Shown one piece after another: positions 1 to 12,162 of a stretch of DNA of 64,000 bases. A program made the position numbers and the translations under genes. The stretch's first letter is position 1. The number at the start of each line of letters is the position of its first letter. Source of the DNA: Anisakis pegreffii (lineage: Eukaryota > Nematoda > Chromadorea > Rhabditida > Anisakidae); the NCBI GenBank assembly GCA_035041965.1, contig JAPYMA010001918.1, positions 39,088 through 103,087 of the forward strand, read 5' to 3'. Below the pieces are notes generated by a model. It was not told where the DNA came from and did no database searches. It saw nothing but the letters and a program-made list of their open reading frames with translations.

Positions 1-2948
1 GGCGATGATCGAGCGCTTAAAGGCCAAAAACATTCCGATTTCCAAAATCAGGTCAGGATGTCTTCTTTCCTCTGAATTCTTCTGAAAATCGGCGTGATTA
101 TTTATTAATATTAGTATCATCAATATTGTTATCCTCATTAATATTACTCTGATTGTTAACGTCATCAATCGAAATGTTTTATGCGACTCTTCTTTCAGTG
201 TCGACCAACGGCAAATGCTCGACATTCACAATAAATTACAATCCACCATTGCGCAGTTCCAGAATCTCAGAGAGTTCGCGCAACGGGTCAGTGAGTTTCT
301 TTTGGAAAATAGAAAACATTTTGTAGTTTTCCAAATCTATGAGAATTTAAAAATATTTTGTAGTAAAATATTTTGAAATTCTCATAGATTTTCTCTCGGA
401 ATTTCATAAAGATTGAGGAAAAATGAACACTTTTTGTGAGAAGAAATCGAATTGCAGAGTTTTGTTGCGTATATTCGCTCGATTTATTTGATGGCCAATA
501 AGGATGTTTTTGATGTGCAGTCAATTGATTGTAAAGCGTTAGCAGAGTTGGTTCTTTGATTATTCTTTGATTATCTTTTTTTGCATTCATCTTTTGTAAA
601 TGTTCAGTTGTCTTTGAAAACTTCCACGGCAGCACTGAAGAACGTGCAAATTGGAAAATCGCTTTGAAAAATGGCATTTTAGAGAACAGTTTTGAATCTT
701 AAAATATGAAGAGAAAATTTTCAACTTATGAGAAATGTTTTGAGGTCGTACGGTCTTGCTGTGGTACCGCGTGTTCGTTTTCTGGCCAGAGCTGGTGTGG
801 TCGGAAAACAGAACGAGTCAAGAAGTGACTGGAATCCGAGCGAAGAGTCTGAGATCGGGCGAGTGGCTGAGGACGGAGTTGGCGAGAAGAAAAAAGAGAA
901 AACAGCATCCGAGTTGTTGGAAATGATATTGAAATCAGCGAAAAATCGCAAAGAACAAGTGAGATTTGCATATTTTTCAAGATTCTTCTTTTTTTCCTTT
1001 GTAAGAGAGAAATTTTACTGTCATCACGTATTTGCTGTAAATGTAGTGAACATTTTCATGTTTCTCAATTGTTACAGTATGCAATTTGGTGGAAATTTAG
1101 GTGAAAACTGAAAGTGCTGAAACGGAACACGATCAGCAGCAGTTGAGTGGTGAAAGTGATGGTGGTGGCGATGATATGGAGGAGGAGGCAACCGAAGGGG
1201 ATCGGAATGAGCACGAGAAGGATCGAGTGGAGTTTGAACTGAAGGAGGAATTTTTGGTTGGGGACGTAGAGGATGGTGGTGAGCATGAGATGAGTGATAA
1301 GGAGAGTGATAACGATGGCGACGATCTGTTCAAAGTGGTTCATAAGGACGTATTCAATGTGCTGGATGAGGCGCAAAATGTTTGTTGCTTTCAATTTTGT
1401 TTATTGTTGATTATAGTTGTTGATTTGTTGTTGTTGGAATCATTGCGGTTATTAGTATATTATTGATGTCATTGCGGAAATCATCTTTATTATCAGTGTT
1501 TCAATTGTTTTCAATTCAGTTTAATAGATATTCGTTGAAAATAGAATTAAAAGCAGTACAATTAATGACAAGAATATTTCTCATTAATAAGATGGACAAT
1601 AGAATCAATAGCAAGTTAAAACAGAAAATTTGAAGTTTTAGTTTCATTATGTAGTGTTTGATGGGTTGCATAGTTATGTTGTGTGTTGTTATGATAGCGA
1701 TTGTTTTTGTGGTTTGTGGTCATTGTGATAATTACTGGTATTAGTATTAGTTGAGAAGCATCCGGAAATATTTTCAGGATGAATCTGATGAATCGTTGGT
1801 GGATCGTGCAGGAAAACGAGACAAAGATTCGGTGTTGAAGAAGAGTACGTTGGTTAAGAGAGCGTTGAAGAAGGGTTTGAAACTGAATGTGAAGAAGAAA
1901 TTCGATGAGAATGGTGAAGAAATTATTGCTGCTGTGAGTTTTGAGATGGATTGATTGATTGATTCGTTTGCAGTGTTTTTGAATTTTAGTTTTCGAAAAA
2001 AATTTTTTGCCCAGAAAGTAATTTTTAAGGATCATTGCAACTTTTGAAGATGGTTTTATTACAGAACCGTTATCAGTCTGCGTTACCCACAACAACAACG
2101 ACTGGGAAAACATCGGATTCAGCGGAAGGTCGTTTCAATTTGGAGGATGCAAAGCGAGAAATGCGCGAGGCAGATCAATTCGACAAGGCGGCCTATCGAG
2201 AGAGAATGAAGAAACTTAGACAGGTGCTTATTTTGCTGATTCGTTGATTGGCAATTGATAACTTTGAATAGTGCAAAATTTTATTGATGTAAAGCTGATT
2301 GAATGTGATCTACTTGGTGTGTTCCATTCGCAGGAGAAGAAAGCGAAACTGAAGAAGAAATTGAACGAACAAAGGAAAGGAAACGAAGAGACAAGTGGTG
2401 GTGCAGTGTTGGATCTGGCTGATCGACAAGGGGATTCCGGAGAGTCTGGTGAAGAGGATGCCGGAGGCAACGAAGATCTATCGTGGTTACCGGATCCGGA
2501 TAAACCGAAGAAATACGACGAGCAATGGAATGAAATTGTTGATGATAATGCTGATGAAGGAAATGAACCGAGGGTTGAGGTATTGTTGTTACTATCAGTA
2601 TTAATTTCATTATTATTGCTGAATGAACGAAATCGAACGTTATTTGCAATAAGGCAGTAGTTGTCAAACCTTTTTATCTCGTGCATCCCGTAGAAAATGG
2701 TTTCAAAATCCATATGTATATAGGACAATTGATAACTTTGGAATGTGCATTAAATGTACAAAAACGTCTTAATTTTCTTTCAGCAACGTATCACGAGTGG
2801 CGATGGCGATGTGACGGAAAGTTTGAAGAAGAAGAAGCGGAAAAAAGAAATTACGAGTGAAAAAATGAAAAAATCGCAAAGAATTCGAACGAGTAACGTG
2901 ATCGATGCTGAAGCAAAGGCATTGGCATTGCTGGAAGGAACAAACTGA
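1..2948 (+). CDS. DDX10/Dbp4 DEAD-box RNA helicase, C-terminal part (5' end outside window)
   Basis: Putative ATP-dependent RNA helicase of the nucleolus; in yeast Dbp4 releases U14 snoRNA during 18S rRNA processing. The window opens at the end of the helicase core: exon 1-51 gives A-M-I-E-R-L-K-A-K-N-I-P-I and exon 199-286 gives a Q-L/M-D-I-H-N-K-L-Q-S block ending LREFAQR, matching the human ERAQR region. Exon 458-~550 encodes SFVAYIRSIYLM and the next SYGLAVVPRVRF, both hallmark DDX10 strings. Then follow an acidic linker (~1101-1375), a basic block FDENGEEI (~1776-1935), the segment FNLEDAKREMREADQFDKA (~2129-2190), LPDPDKPKKYDEQWNE (~2485) and a lysine-rich tail ending LALLEGTN with TGA at 2946-2948. 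Motifs I-III lie to the left and cannot be checked. A polyadenylation signal follows at 3043. Family assignment is secure; individual exon borders are less so. Confidence 0.9.
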
Positions 2949-3042
2949 TTTATAATTATCATTGTTATTGTTGTTATAATATTGTTATTGTTAAATTGCT
3001 ATAGAAGTGTTACGTTGTGCAGAGTGATGTGTTCAATTGATC

Positions 3043-3048
3043 AATAAA
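3043..3048 (+). terminator. AATAAA polyadenylation signal after DDX10
   Basis: AATAAA lies 95 bp after the DDX10 stop and about 215 bp before the UTP15 start. This is the expected place for a 3' end signal, either of a single gene or of the first gene of an operon. Confidence 0.55.
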
Positions 3049-3240
3049 GAAGTTGAAGTGATCAGTTGAAATTTAGTTTATTTTCAAGTGCGCTGATATC
3101 GTTTAAATGCGATTTTTTCAAAATATTTTTATTTTGATTTGCAAATTTGGATTTGTTAAAATATTATGTAGATTTGTTGGAAAGAAATATATTCATGGAA
3201 TATGTCTAATAAACATTTTGGTGATTAATGAAGCATTTTG

Positions 3241-3247
3241 ATTTCAG
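3241..3247 (+). promoter_or_regulatory. Probable trans-splice acceptor of UTP15
   Basis: ATTTCAG ends 14 bases before the UTP15 start codon at 3262 and has no upstream coding exon to join. This matches a spliced-leader acceptor. Inference only; RNA reads carrying a leader would settle it. Confidence 0.45.
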
Positions 3248-3261
3248 CCGTACACAATACA

Positions 3262-6200
3262 ATGGCACAACCGTACAAACGCTTACAACGCCTTCGGAGT
3301 GGCAAATACGAAAAATTACTCACTGAAGATGTTTTGTACTGGAAACGCATGAAGGTTTTGCAATTTTTCCATCGAATTTTGCCATTTTTAGGGGAAAATT
3401 TTGTGTCATTCCAAAAATGCGTTAAGTGAACATTGATTTTTATGAAAGATTTTCAAGGTTTCCGCTCGAAAAAAATTGGATTTTCTTTTTCAGCAGTTAG
3501 CAATATTCCAAGAACCCGGCATTATGACATCGACAAGTTTCTCACCGGTTGAGCCATACTATGTTGCGAGTACGTCATCAATAAGGGTCAGTATCTGATA
3601 TTTGCTTAATTCGAATGTTTTTTGAACTTCATCTTGAAATATTTCGATTTCGCAATTGCGATTTTCATTTTCCACAAAAAGCACCCCCGATGTTACGTTG
3701 AAAATTTTCGACTTTGCAAAAAATATTTTCCACGTTCAGTTGTCAGTATTTGATACGTTGATATGTGAACCGGTGACGATGTACAGTCGTTTCAAAGAAG
3801 CCGTTTATGGGGTGACGTTTCGGAACGATGGAAAGTTAATTGGTACCATTTTAAACTGTTTTAATTCATGAATTTATTTGATATTTTTCGAGGTCTATAA
3901 ATGAAGATTGAATGGAAAAAATTAATTAATAGAATTTTTTGGACTATAAAATTGGACTATGAAAAGTTTTCAAAGTGAATAATGCCATAAGAGTTGAACG
4001 TTTGTAACAGCTGTTGGTGGACATGAAGGAAAAGTGCGTTTGTTCGACGTGCAAAATCAAGGCGTCGCTGGTGGTGCCCCCAAAACCCCGCTGAGGTTCT
4101 ACAAAGCGCATACCTCACCTGTTCATGTAGTGAGTTGTTGAATTGTACAAGAATTTGGTGTTACTGTTGTTGTTGTTGTATTCGTTTGTTGTATTCATCT
4201 GTTCACAGGTCTTATTCTCGTGTTCGGGTAAGCAGTTACTGACGATGGCCGATGATGGCTCGATGAAGTTGTTCGATATAGCCGAGAATAAGAGCACACC
4301 GAAACGAGTGATAAATGCGGCGCATAGCGATCGTATCAGGTGCGGATGTGCTTCGAAATTCAGCAGTCATTTATTCGTAAGTGGTGAGCAGTAGTTACTT
4401 TATTGGTTCACTTCTTTCATTATGCATTACTGACCCGTTTGTATGGCATCTCTTATGGTTTAGGCTTATTTGGTCTTTATGAGTTCGACCACAAATATTT
4501 TATTTCAATGAGCATTGTGTATTGAATGGTTGATTTTGTGTTGAATTAGTGAATATTTTATATTTCAGGTTCGTATGATCATTCAGCAAAAGTGTGGGAT
4601 ATTCGCGCAGATGAAGAGGAACGTGATGCAGAAGATGATGAGCAAGATGGGAAGCCATTGGTGAGTGTGGAACATGATGCACCAATCGAGGCGGTGGTGT
4701 TGTTGAATGGAGACACGATACTGGCAACTGCAGGCGGTGTGGCGATCAAGATTTGGGATATTGCATCGGGGGGACGATTCTTGCTGGCGTTGAAACACCA
4801 TCACAAAACGGTTATTTTCGTTTGTTTTATTGTTGTGTTGCTGTTATTATTTATGATTATGTTAGCTCGTTATGTTAATTTAGATTACGTCGATGTGCTT
4901 GGCATCGAAGGGCAGTCGTTTAATATCGGGAGGATTGGACAAAAAGATTAACATTTATCATACGGATACTCCTGATTATGCACTTATTCATTCGATCTCA
5001 TTGGCCGCACCGGTATTATTTGTTATTATTATTATTGTTATTATTATTGTGATTGTTATTTTACTTATTTTTGTTATCGCATGTTTTTTGAGGTATATGC
5101 GGTGGCCGTGTCGGATGATGACCAAAGTATGGCTGTTGGAATGGCGAATCTATTGGCGATATTCAGAAGAGACCCAGCAGGACAACATGAGCAGACGTTG
5201 AAAGAGGCGAAAGAGACGGGCGCTGGTTTGGAGCATTCGAAAACGTTGGTTTGGAGTGATTTATTGCGTTGATTTGGTGGAGTGGTGGCGATTTTTTGAT
5301 GGAATTGGAGAAATTTGGAGAGAAAAACGATTGAAATTTTGAAAGTATTTTCGAATCACGAAAAGTTTTGTGAAATCTCTATGCTCCAGCGTTTTATAGC
5401 GAAGCTTCAATGCGGATTGAATTGAATTATTGAGTTTTGAGGATACGTGTGGCAGCACCGGCGCCGAAAGAACGTCAACGAGGTGGAGTGACACTGGACG
5501 TCGAACTGACAGCGCCGTTGGCTCCGAAGGTTGATTTTTGGATTTGTTGATATTTTTGGTTTAATTTTATTTCACATTCTTTGGAGTGTTTTGTGGAAGT
5601 GGAAGTTTGAGAATTTTTATTTTCGTGAAAAAATTTCAGATTCGATTGGGTAAAATCGATGTTTTGTTGCGGCAATATAAACACTGGAAGGTGGTCGATG
5701 TGTTGTTCAGGAATCGACATTTCTGGGAGAATAATCCAGATTTGGTGGTTGCTGCGTTGACCGAGGTGGGAAATACTTTCGTCGTTGCGATTTAGAAATT
5801 TTAACCCAAATACACTAGAAAGACCGAGTGATCTGGAGTCATTTCTTTTCCGCGAAAACATCACAATACCATGAACATTTTCGCAGAAATGTACTCCAAC
5901 TCAAAAATCTGTTTCGCAGAAAATATTCACCTCAAAAATGCGTTCAGATTGACAGTCGACAAAAGTTATCGTTTGCGTTGGCTGGACGTGATTCGACAAC
6001 GCTGAGACCTTTGCTGCAGTTTTTGTGTCGTTTCATGTTTCACACAATTCACTTCAATATTTTGTCGAAGGTGGCCAGAACTTTATTCGGTGAGTTGTTG
6101 TTTTAGTTGCAGAGAGTTTATCGTTTTGCTTTCGAATCGCACCCATTTCATTTCATGTTATCCAATATTGGATAATTGCAGAGGTGTATGCGGCTGAACG

Positions 6201-6739
6201 GGTAGAGTCGGGTGTAGTGAAGTACTTCTGTAAATTGAACGACGCCATTCAACGTGAACTGACCCTGCAAAAGAGTTTATATCAGGTCAGCGGCTTTTGA
6301 CTTTTTAGAGTTTGCCTTCTTAAGAGTTTCGCTTCTTACACTTCAATCAACTAATCAGTCCAAAATCATATGTGTCAAATTGTTGGATGTTTTTGAACTG
6401 CTGAACTTGTTGTCGAATTGCTTTAAAGTGCTGTTGAATTTGAAAGCATCCATGAGTGAGCTGTTAGCTTTCGAAGTAGAGTTGATCAGAAATGCTCAGT
6501 GTTAATGAAAGGAAGTGGTGAGTATGTGTGAGAATGTTTCATGGATGAAAAGACACAGGAAGGAGTTTTTACAGACAATCGGTGCGTTGGATGTGCTATT
6601 TGCGGCGTCGAGAAGGCAGAATTCATCAGTGAAACCGAATGAGTTCTTTGGTGATGTGATAATACAACCACTGACACTGTCCATGAAAGAACAACAGCAA
6701 CAGCAGAAACTGAAGGAGGGGAATAGCGGCAATTGCTGA
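3262..6739 (+). CDS. utp15: UTP15, U3 snoRNA-associated WD40 protein of the SSU processome
   Basis: Subunit of the t-UTP/UtpA complex that binds the 5' external spacer of pre-rRNA in the nucleolus and supports rDNA transcription. The start is MAQPYKRLQ at 3262. WD40 blades are read from exons at ~3493-3586, ~3740-3835, ~4010-4128, ~4209-4383, ~4569-4812, ~4887-5010 and ~5092-5240. Key strings are YSRFKEAVYGVTFRNDGK (human FSRFKDTAYCATFRQDG), HSDRIRCGCASK (human HSDYVRCGCASK), GSYDHSAKVWDIRA and LKHHHKTVTSMCLAS. The UTP15 C-terminal domain follows: IDVLLRQYKHWKVVDVLF (~5655-5710), LAGRDSTTLRPLLQFL (~5980-6030), VYAAERVESG (~6184) and DVLFAASRR (~6586, human DMLFATMRR). Stop TGA is at 6737-6739. 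The tail carries a short Gln run. At least ten introns. It sits 314 bp after DDX10 on the same strand. Confidence 0.92.
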
Positions 6740-7139
6740 TGTATTTTGAAGTGGATTGGGAGGGATTGATTGATTTTGCATTGTTACTGGTCCGAGTTGA
6801 TTATTAGTATGTTGATTTGGTAGTGATTTTGATTGTTATGATTATATTCTCATTGATATGATTGTGTTATTTGAGTTGTTGTTGTTAAGTTGTTATTATT
6901 ATTGTTATTGTCGTTGTTGATTTGTGTTATAATTATTGTTGTGAAGATTTTATTGTAATAATTGTAACTGTCATTATATGTTCACTCAAAATAACACACT
7001 GTCGTAATATTCTGCACAGGTTGGTTTATTATTTTATCGAGATTCGCGACATTTTAATATGAATTATGAATTACATGATGAATGAATTTGACAATAGTGG
7101 TTTTATTGAATACACATTGAATGATCAAAAAGGATCGAA
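6740..7139. other. Intergenic, convergent 3' ends
   Basis: T-rich, low-complexity sequence of TTGTTATTATTG type between the UTP15 stop and the minus-strand gene ending at 7140. No coding signal or RNA gene seen. Confidence 0.6.
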
Positions 7140-7688
7140 TTAAAAAAGTTTCTGTTTAATAACTTCAAAAATCTCGTCGAGCAACACCACACCAGCACTC
7201 GTCATTGATGTATAGCTACAAATCTTATAGAGTGCATTCAGCTCAACTGTGAAATGACCGAATACAGCCAATAGAAGACTTCCAAAGACTGCTGAAATGC
7301 ACACAGACGAATGAAATTCAGTTGACTGCTTACGAAGTCGATTATTTTGATGATTCAGAACATTTGTGTTATCGGACAGTGATTTTTTGGTGGGTGGTGA
7401 AAACGAGAAACTGAAATGGAATTCCACTGGCGGACATCAGTTGTTTCTCTTTGGAAATGAGGAGAATAAATTTTTGTGGAGAATAAATTAGTAGAGGGTG
7501 AAAAGTAGAGAGAAACCGAAAGCATAAGAGAGTTTCAGCTGGAGATCGCTTTCGAGTATGACCCGTTTGAAATCGTATCGTCCATCGATACAATAGTACC
7601 AACGATATCCAGTATGGTAGATATTGACGGCGTGCACAAGGCACGGAATCAGATAGGACATTCGCGAACTTGAGAACAGTATCAGAAC
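7140..7688 (-). CDS. Unrecognised small membrane protein, last two exons
   Basis: Two exons join in frame: 7517-7688 and 7140-7291, with acceptors AATTCAG and ATTTCAG and donor GGTTTC. Together they encode about 108 residues and a TAA stop at 7140-7142. The first part has a hydrophobic start (VLILFSSS...LIPCLVHAV) followed by YHTGYRWYYCIDGRYDFKRV. The second has a hydrophobic segment (AVFGSLLLAVFGHF) followed by VELNALYKICSYTSMTSAG. This looks like a short multi-pass membrane protein. I do not recognise the family. The upstream exon is not identified; a candidate ATG near 7762 is followed by a stop in its own frame unless spliced. The longest single-frame reading here (7369-7713) uses a different frame and lacks these features. 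Confidence 0.45.
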
Positions 7689-7744
7689 CTGAATTGAGCC
7701 GAGACGTGTTCATAGAGCCGAAACAATATCATATAGACGATCAT

Positions 7745-8095
7745 TTCATGCAGTGCACTTATTTGATGTTTTAGATCAACTTGCAGATCGTTTTAGAGAA
7801 ACGAGTAAAATCGATGTTGCCCTGCGAAAATTCAACGAAGAGCTAACTGCCTGCACTCATCTGTTCAGAGTGAACATATTATGAGCGATGAGTTTGAGTA
7901 CAGTGATTGATGTGAAAGATAAATCTCACACGAATCGCACCTTAAAGCAATGTGCATCGACAGTGAATAAGGAGAACATAATAACCAAACTGCACCTGAA
8001 CAATCAAAGCAAATACTTGAATGGCTCGCAAATAATACGCAACTTTGGGATATAACTCGTTTAGTGTGGACTTGTGTGCAACTGGCATTGCTTTC
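7745..8095 (+). CDS. Coding-like blocks of an unresolved small gene
   Basis: Two plus-strand stretches look like protein but lie in different frames. About 7765-7881 reads DVLDQLADRFRETSKIDVAL..FNEELTACTHLFRV; about 7985-8093 reads APEQSKQILEWLANN followed by TQLWDITRLVWTCVQLALLSR and a TGA. Both have amphipathic, coiled-coil-like composition. A third frame between them (ATG near 7894) is open for about 56 codons. I could not find a convincing donor/acceptor pair joining the first two. It overlaps the 5' side of the minus-strand membrane gene. Family unknown; part or all may be chance. Confidence 0.25.
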
Positions 8096-8499
8096 GCGGT
8101 GAAATTTATTGCAAATACACTCGAAACTGAAATATTCTCGAGTTCGAATCTTTTAGCACGCAGTTTGTTCTCAAAGAATCGCTATCACAATAATCGTCAG
8201 GAAAATGACAAATCAAAGAAGACGCAAACAAACGTCAACGAGCAATACACAAACCGACCTTCACAGAACGCGACAAACCAAAGAATTAAAAGCAATGCAA
8301 GCATTGTACATAAATTCAAAGATAAAGCAAATTTTGAATGCTTTGAAAATTTCTATGAATTCGTTATATAATTATCAAATCAGAAATAAGCAGAAATAAA
8401 TTGATGAACTTTGAACTTGCTTGATTGCGTCAACACCCCAGTGATAGTAATGATTTAGAAAAACTTCCATTTCTCTGAACACAGGATAGAAGAAATTTT

Positions 8500-9215
8500 C
8501 CCAATGCCACAGGAGTTGCCATCTTCGAGCCTATCGTATTCTCAAGTTTGCACGCTAACATGTAAATTTTTGTGTACCATTCGATCCAACGGAATCGCTA
8601 CATTCAGAAAAACACTTATATTGTTGCAAAATTCCACCTTCTTGAGAAGATATGGCTATTTTCGTAAGGATCACAACGTTTCAATAGCGCTATGGCAGAT
8701 GCCATTTTCGAGACTACCGTACTCTCAACTTTGCCCGGTAACATCTGACACTGTGAACAGCATTCGATCCAGCTCAACCTCTACTTTCAGAACATTATAT
8801 ATTTTGCCCAGCGATTTTGCTTACTTGAGGAGATATAGCCATTTTCTTAGATCTATATCATTTCTACAGCGCAGCCGCGCTCATTCGTGCAAACTGATCA
8901 CCATAGAGCAATGATCAATACGTTCATATAGCAATAGGCGGTCTGCGATCTTCAAGCTAACCGTCTTCTCAGCTTTGCCCGGAAACATGTGAATTTCTTT
9001 TCACCAATCGATCCAGCAGAACCTCTAGATTCAGAATATTAAAAATTTCATTCAGTAGTTATAGTTTCTTGAGAAGATATAGCAATTTTCTTAATAGAAC
9101 CTTGGGTGCCACCTTCAAGGCTACAGTATGCTCAAGTTTGCCCACTAACATGTGAATTTTTTTACATCATTCGATCCAGCTGGTTCTCTACATTCACAAA
9201 AACAAATAAATGATG
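8500..9215. repeat. Diverged tandem repeat, about four units
   Basis: A unit with core TTTGCCCGnTAACATGTGAATTT followed by CATTCGATCCAGC and, further on, GAGAAGATATAGC-ATTTTC recurs at about 8546, 8730, 8973 and 9136. Spacing varies (about 184, 243 and 163 bp), so the array is old and indel-rich. The ORF across it (8504-8914) is a by-product. Nothing else in 8100-10008 looks coding; the left part carries AP-1 mu 3' sequence. Confidence 0.7.
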
Positions 9216-10008
9216 TTTTACTAAATGCATGATTGTTTTCATTAAACGTTCTCTATTTTGTTGATTGTTAGTTATTTCACTCGTTCAACTCTGCAGGCAA
9301 TGCTTCTGTTAGATGCATCAGCTGTGGGCGCGGCACATTTTGAGGTGATCTTCCACACACCGTTCAGGGCGGAATAAAACACACTTCAGATAGCGACGCA
9401 TAACAAAGAAAACTTTTATTATACAGTTCCTTATAAAACTCATCTGAATGCATATCTCAGATTGACAAATAAAAACGATTACAACCACCCTCTGGATGAA
9501 CGTACAAGTAAACACACTCAGAACTTGATGAGGCAAAATAATGTAATGTTGATTCAGTATCACAGATAACACTTCTTTTAGTTCACATAATTAATCGTTA
9601 ACGAAATGGATCGCAATCAAATAACAAATAAAATTAATATGGTAACATCAATACTCTCTGTGGAATAAAGAAAGTTATAACGATAAAACTACCATTTTGA
9701 AATGATCGAACATCACAATTAATGAAAAGGCACAACACAACAACAACAAATGAAATACACATTAACTTATGATATGATTAAGGTAAGTGATATAAAAAAA
9801 GAGGTGATTAGCTCAGCACTTAGCTGCCATTGACTGAGAATACTGTGTGAATTAGACAACGACGCATAAATAACCGACGAACAACTAGTTGTGAACAAAT
9901 AAACAATCTATAAGTGAATAATCACAAGAAAAACAACAACAACGGCTGAAGTGTCACAACGGCGATTAATTGAATGACTCTTGAAATATGAATTGATTAA
10001 TATCCAAT

Positions 10009-12162
10009 CTATTGCATTCTTAACTGATAATCACCGTTCTGTGTCACGTATCGAACCCAGGGTAATGCCTGATAACCGCTTTTCTCGATAATCTTCAAAT
10101 ACCGCACCTGCAATGATGAGAATTGAAGCAAGCTTATTTATGAAAATAAAGGAACATTTCATATAACCGAGAGGAAAGCGGCAAATGAAAACATTATTAT
10201 TGAAAGACCCACTTGCAGACCACTTGTAGTGAAGTAGGGAATTTCAAACTTGACATTAATCGGCGGTTTCCCTTCATTTTCATCACTCCCTATTGAAGGC
10301 AGACTGAAATGCGCTCGCATCAGATACTCACGACCACCTGAAAAGTGTACAAACGTTCAAAATTTTCAACAATTTTAACTTTTTTTTGGCTGAAAGAAAA
10401 ATTTCCGATGAAAAACAAATTTTCATGAAATATTCATGAAGAATAAAAAGGAATTTGTCGACGAGACAAACCCGGAAAACTTCTGATCATCCAAACGAAC
10501 GCGTTCAGCTCCGGAACATACTTGACCGACCCAACCGAGGTTTTGAATTTTGGTGAATCGGCGTCACTCGGCACCGGTATAATCACTTCGACGTGGTTTG
10601 CGATCGACTGCTTTTTGAACTGTGATTTCGCCTGAAAATTTATGACAATTTGCAACAATAATTTTGGGAAATCGATTGAAAATTCGATCCGACGGAAAAA
10701 TGCTGAATAAAATTCACAGAGTGAGAGTGATTCTGAAAGTAAGAATATTACCTTGACCATATACTCGACTCTCGAGTGCACATGTCTCTCCACACAAGCC
10801 TCCACCCATATCAGTGGCTTAACCGTGGTCGTCAATCGATAGCTCATCAACTCGAACTCGCCGTCGGGTGGCACGAAGCTTATCGTTCGATCATTCTCGA
10901 ATCGTGACAGTCGAACGCACTGATGAAACTTCACATCCTCCAACTCCACCGCCTTACCACGACCACCTTGAAATGCAGCAATCTTTCCGATAATCATTAC
11001 AACAATAATAAACAACAACTTCCTTACGTGAACAAGTCTGGAATAAGACTTTATCGTTCAGTCCCAAACGCAATTCAGGCATCCCGGAAAGCATCACTCG
11101 CATACGAATCGCACCCACCACCTCACTTCTCAACACCGTACCGGATGCATTCGCCTAAATCAGCAACTTCAAGTTTAGGATGATGTTCTAGGAGTTGAGG
11201 TTGAGGTGAAGGTTCTTGCCACTGACCAACATATTGACAGACTCGATCACATCCAGGAACACTTCATTCTTACGGTATTTCAAGCCATCTGATCGCCACG
11301 AGACAGCGTTTGTTACGGCCATCGGTGGTCTTGGGGCTATGTCGAGCGCGTACCGTTCTTGTGTGATATATCTGAAAGATTATGACAAGATACACTCATC
11401 GAATAACGATAAGAACAATTCATATTGTATTAATAAAAGCTGACTAACTCTTGCAATATACGACTTTCCGTAGTTTGAGGATAGCCAAAATCCATCATTT
11501 CATCTAATAATTCGTAGATTACAACGAAATTATCACGCACTGACTCTTCTTCTAGATCCTGAATGAATGAACTGCTGCTTTCTTTTTGAAGACATTACAA
11601 TAAGAACAACAATAGTAACTGAAGATGAGTAACGAACCTTAAAGTATTCGCTGAACACTTGAATACACTTGTACAAAAACGACACCATCATGGCCACATT
11701 GATGTTCTTCTTGGCCATCGACACCACTGAAATGCTTGTATGCTTGTTCACGATACCAACGTTAATAAGTAATAAACTACTTACGGAAGATATTCATGTG
11801 CTTCACGAACACATAGCTGATATCGTTCTTGTGCAGTACGGGTGAGACTTGTCCTTCGTCTTCTTTCTCCATTAACAACGGCATGAATGAGTCAATGGCT
11901 GACATCTCCACATCGCCTCGATAATTACGCGACATTATCACCTGTTATTATATGATAAGAATAACAATAACCGTGAGTTATCAAACAAAAATTATAACCA
12001 TCTATCAGCTGTTTTCAATTTTACATCGCCGGCTCGATAACTTTTTTGAATATTTGAAAATTCGAGAGAAATGCAAAATTTGCACTGAATCAATTTTATA
12101 TTTGCGTTTGAATCACTCACGTTTCCTTTGAAATCAAGGATGAATATTGCTGAGCAGGACAT
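10009..12162 (-). CDS. apm-1/unc-101 family: AP-1 clathrin adaptor complex, mu1 subunit
   Basis: Medium chain of the AP-1 adaptor at the trans-Golgi network and endosomes; it reads YxxPhi sorting signals. Ten exons join with consistent phase: 12121-12162, 11785-11941, 11638-11726, 11449-11558, 11227-11371, 11028-11154, 10752-10966, 10472-10631, 10213-10337 and 10009-10107. They total 1269 nt, or 422 residues, against 423 in human AP1M1. It starts [14 protein letters not shown], continues [17 protein letters not shown] (longin domain), and the mu-homology domain includes [72 protein letters not shown] and ends [40 protein letters not shown] and the C-terminal [16 protein letters not shown] favour AP-1 over AP-2. 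All introns are GT-AG. Nematodes can have two mu1 genes; I cannot say which this is. Confidence 0.96.

Noticed and set aside
1101..1466. Separate acidic protein within the DDX10 region
   Set aside because: Its first part is the acidic linker exon of DDX10; the hydrophobic tail is intron read-through.
8504..8914. 136-codon plus-strand ORF
   Set aside because: It spans the diverged tandem repeat, and repeat units disagree in frame.
11155..11226. A GC-AG intron in the AP-1 mu gene (donor GTG|GCAAG)
   Set aside because: Phase counting shows it breaks the frame; the canonical donor TTG|GTCAGTG at 11226 gives an in-phase 72-bp GT-AG intron and the expected protein.
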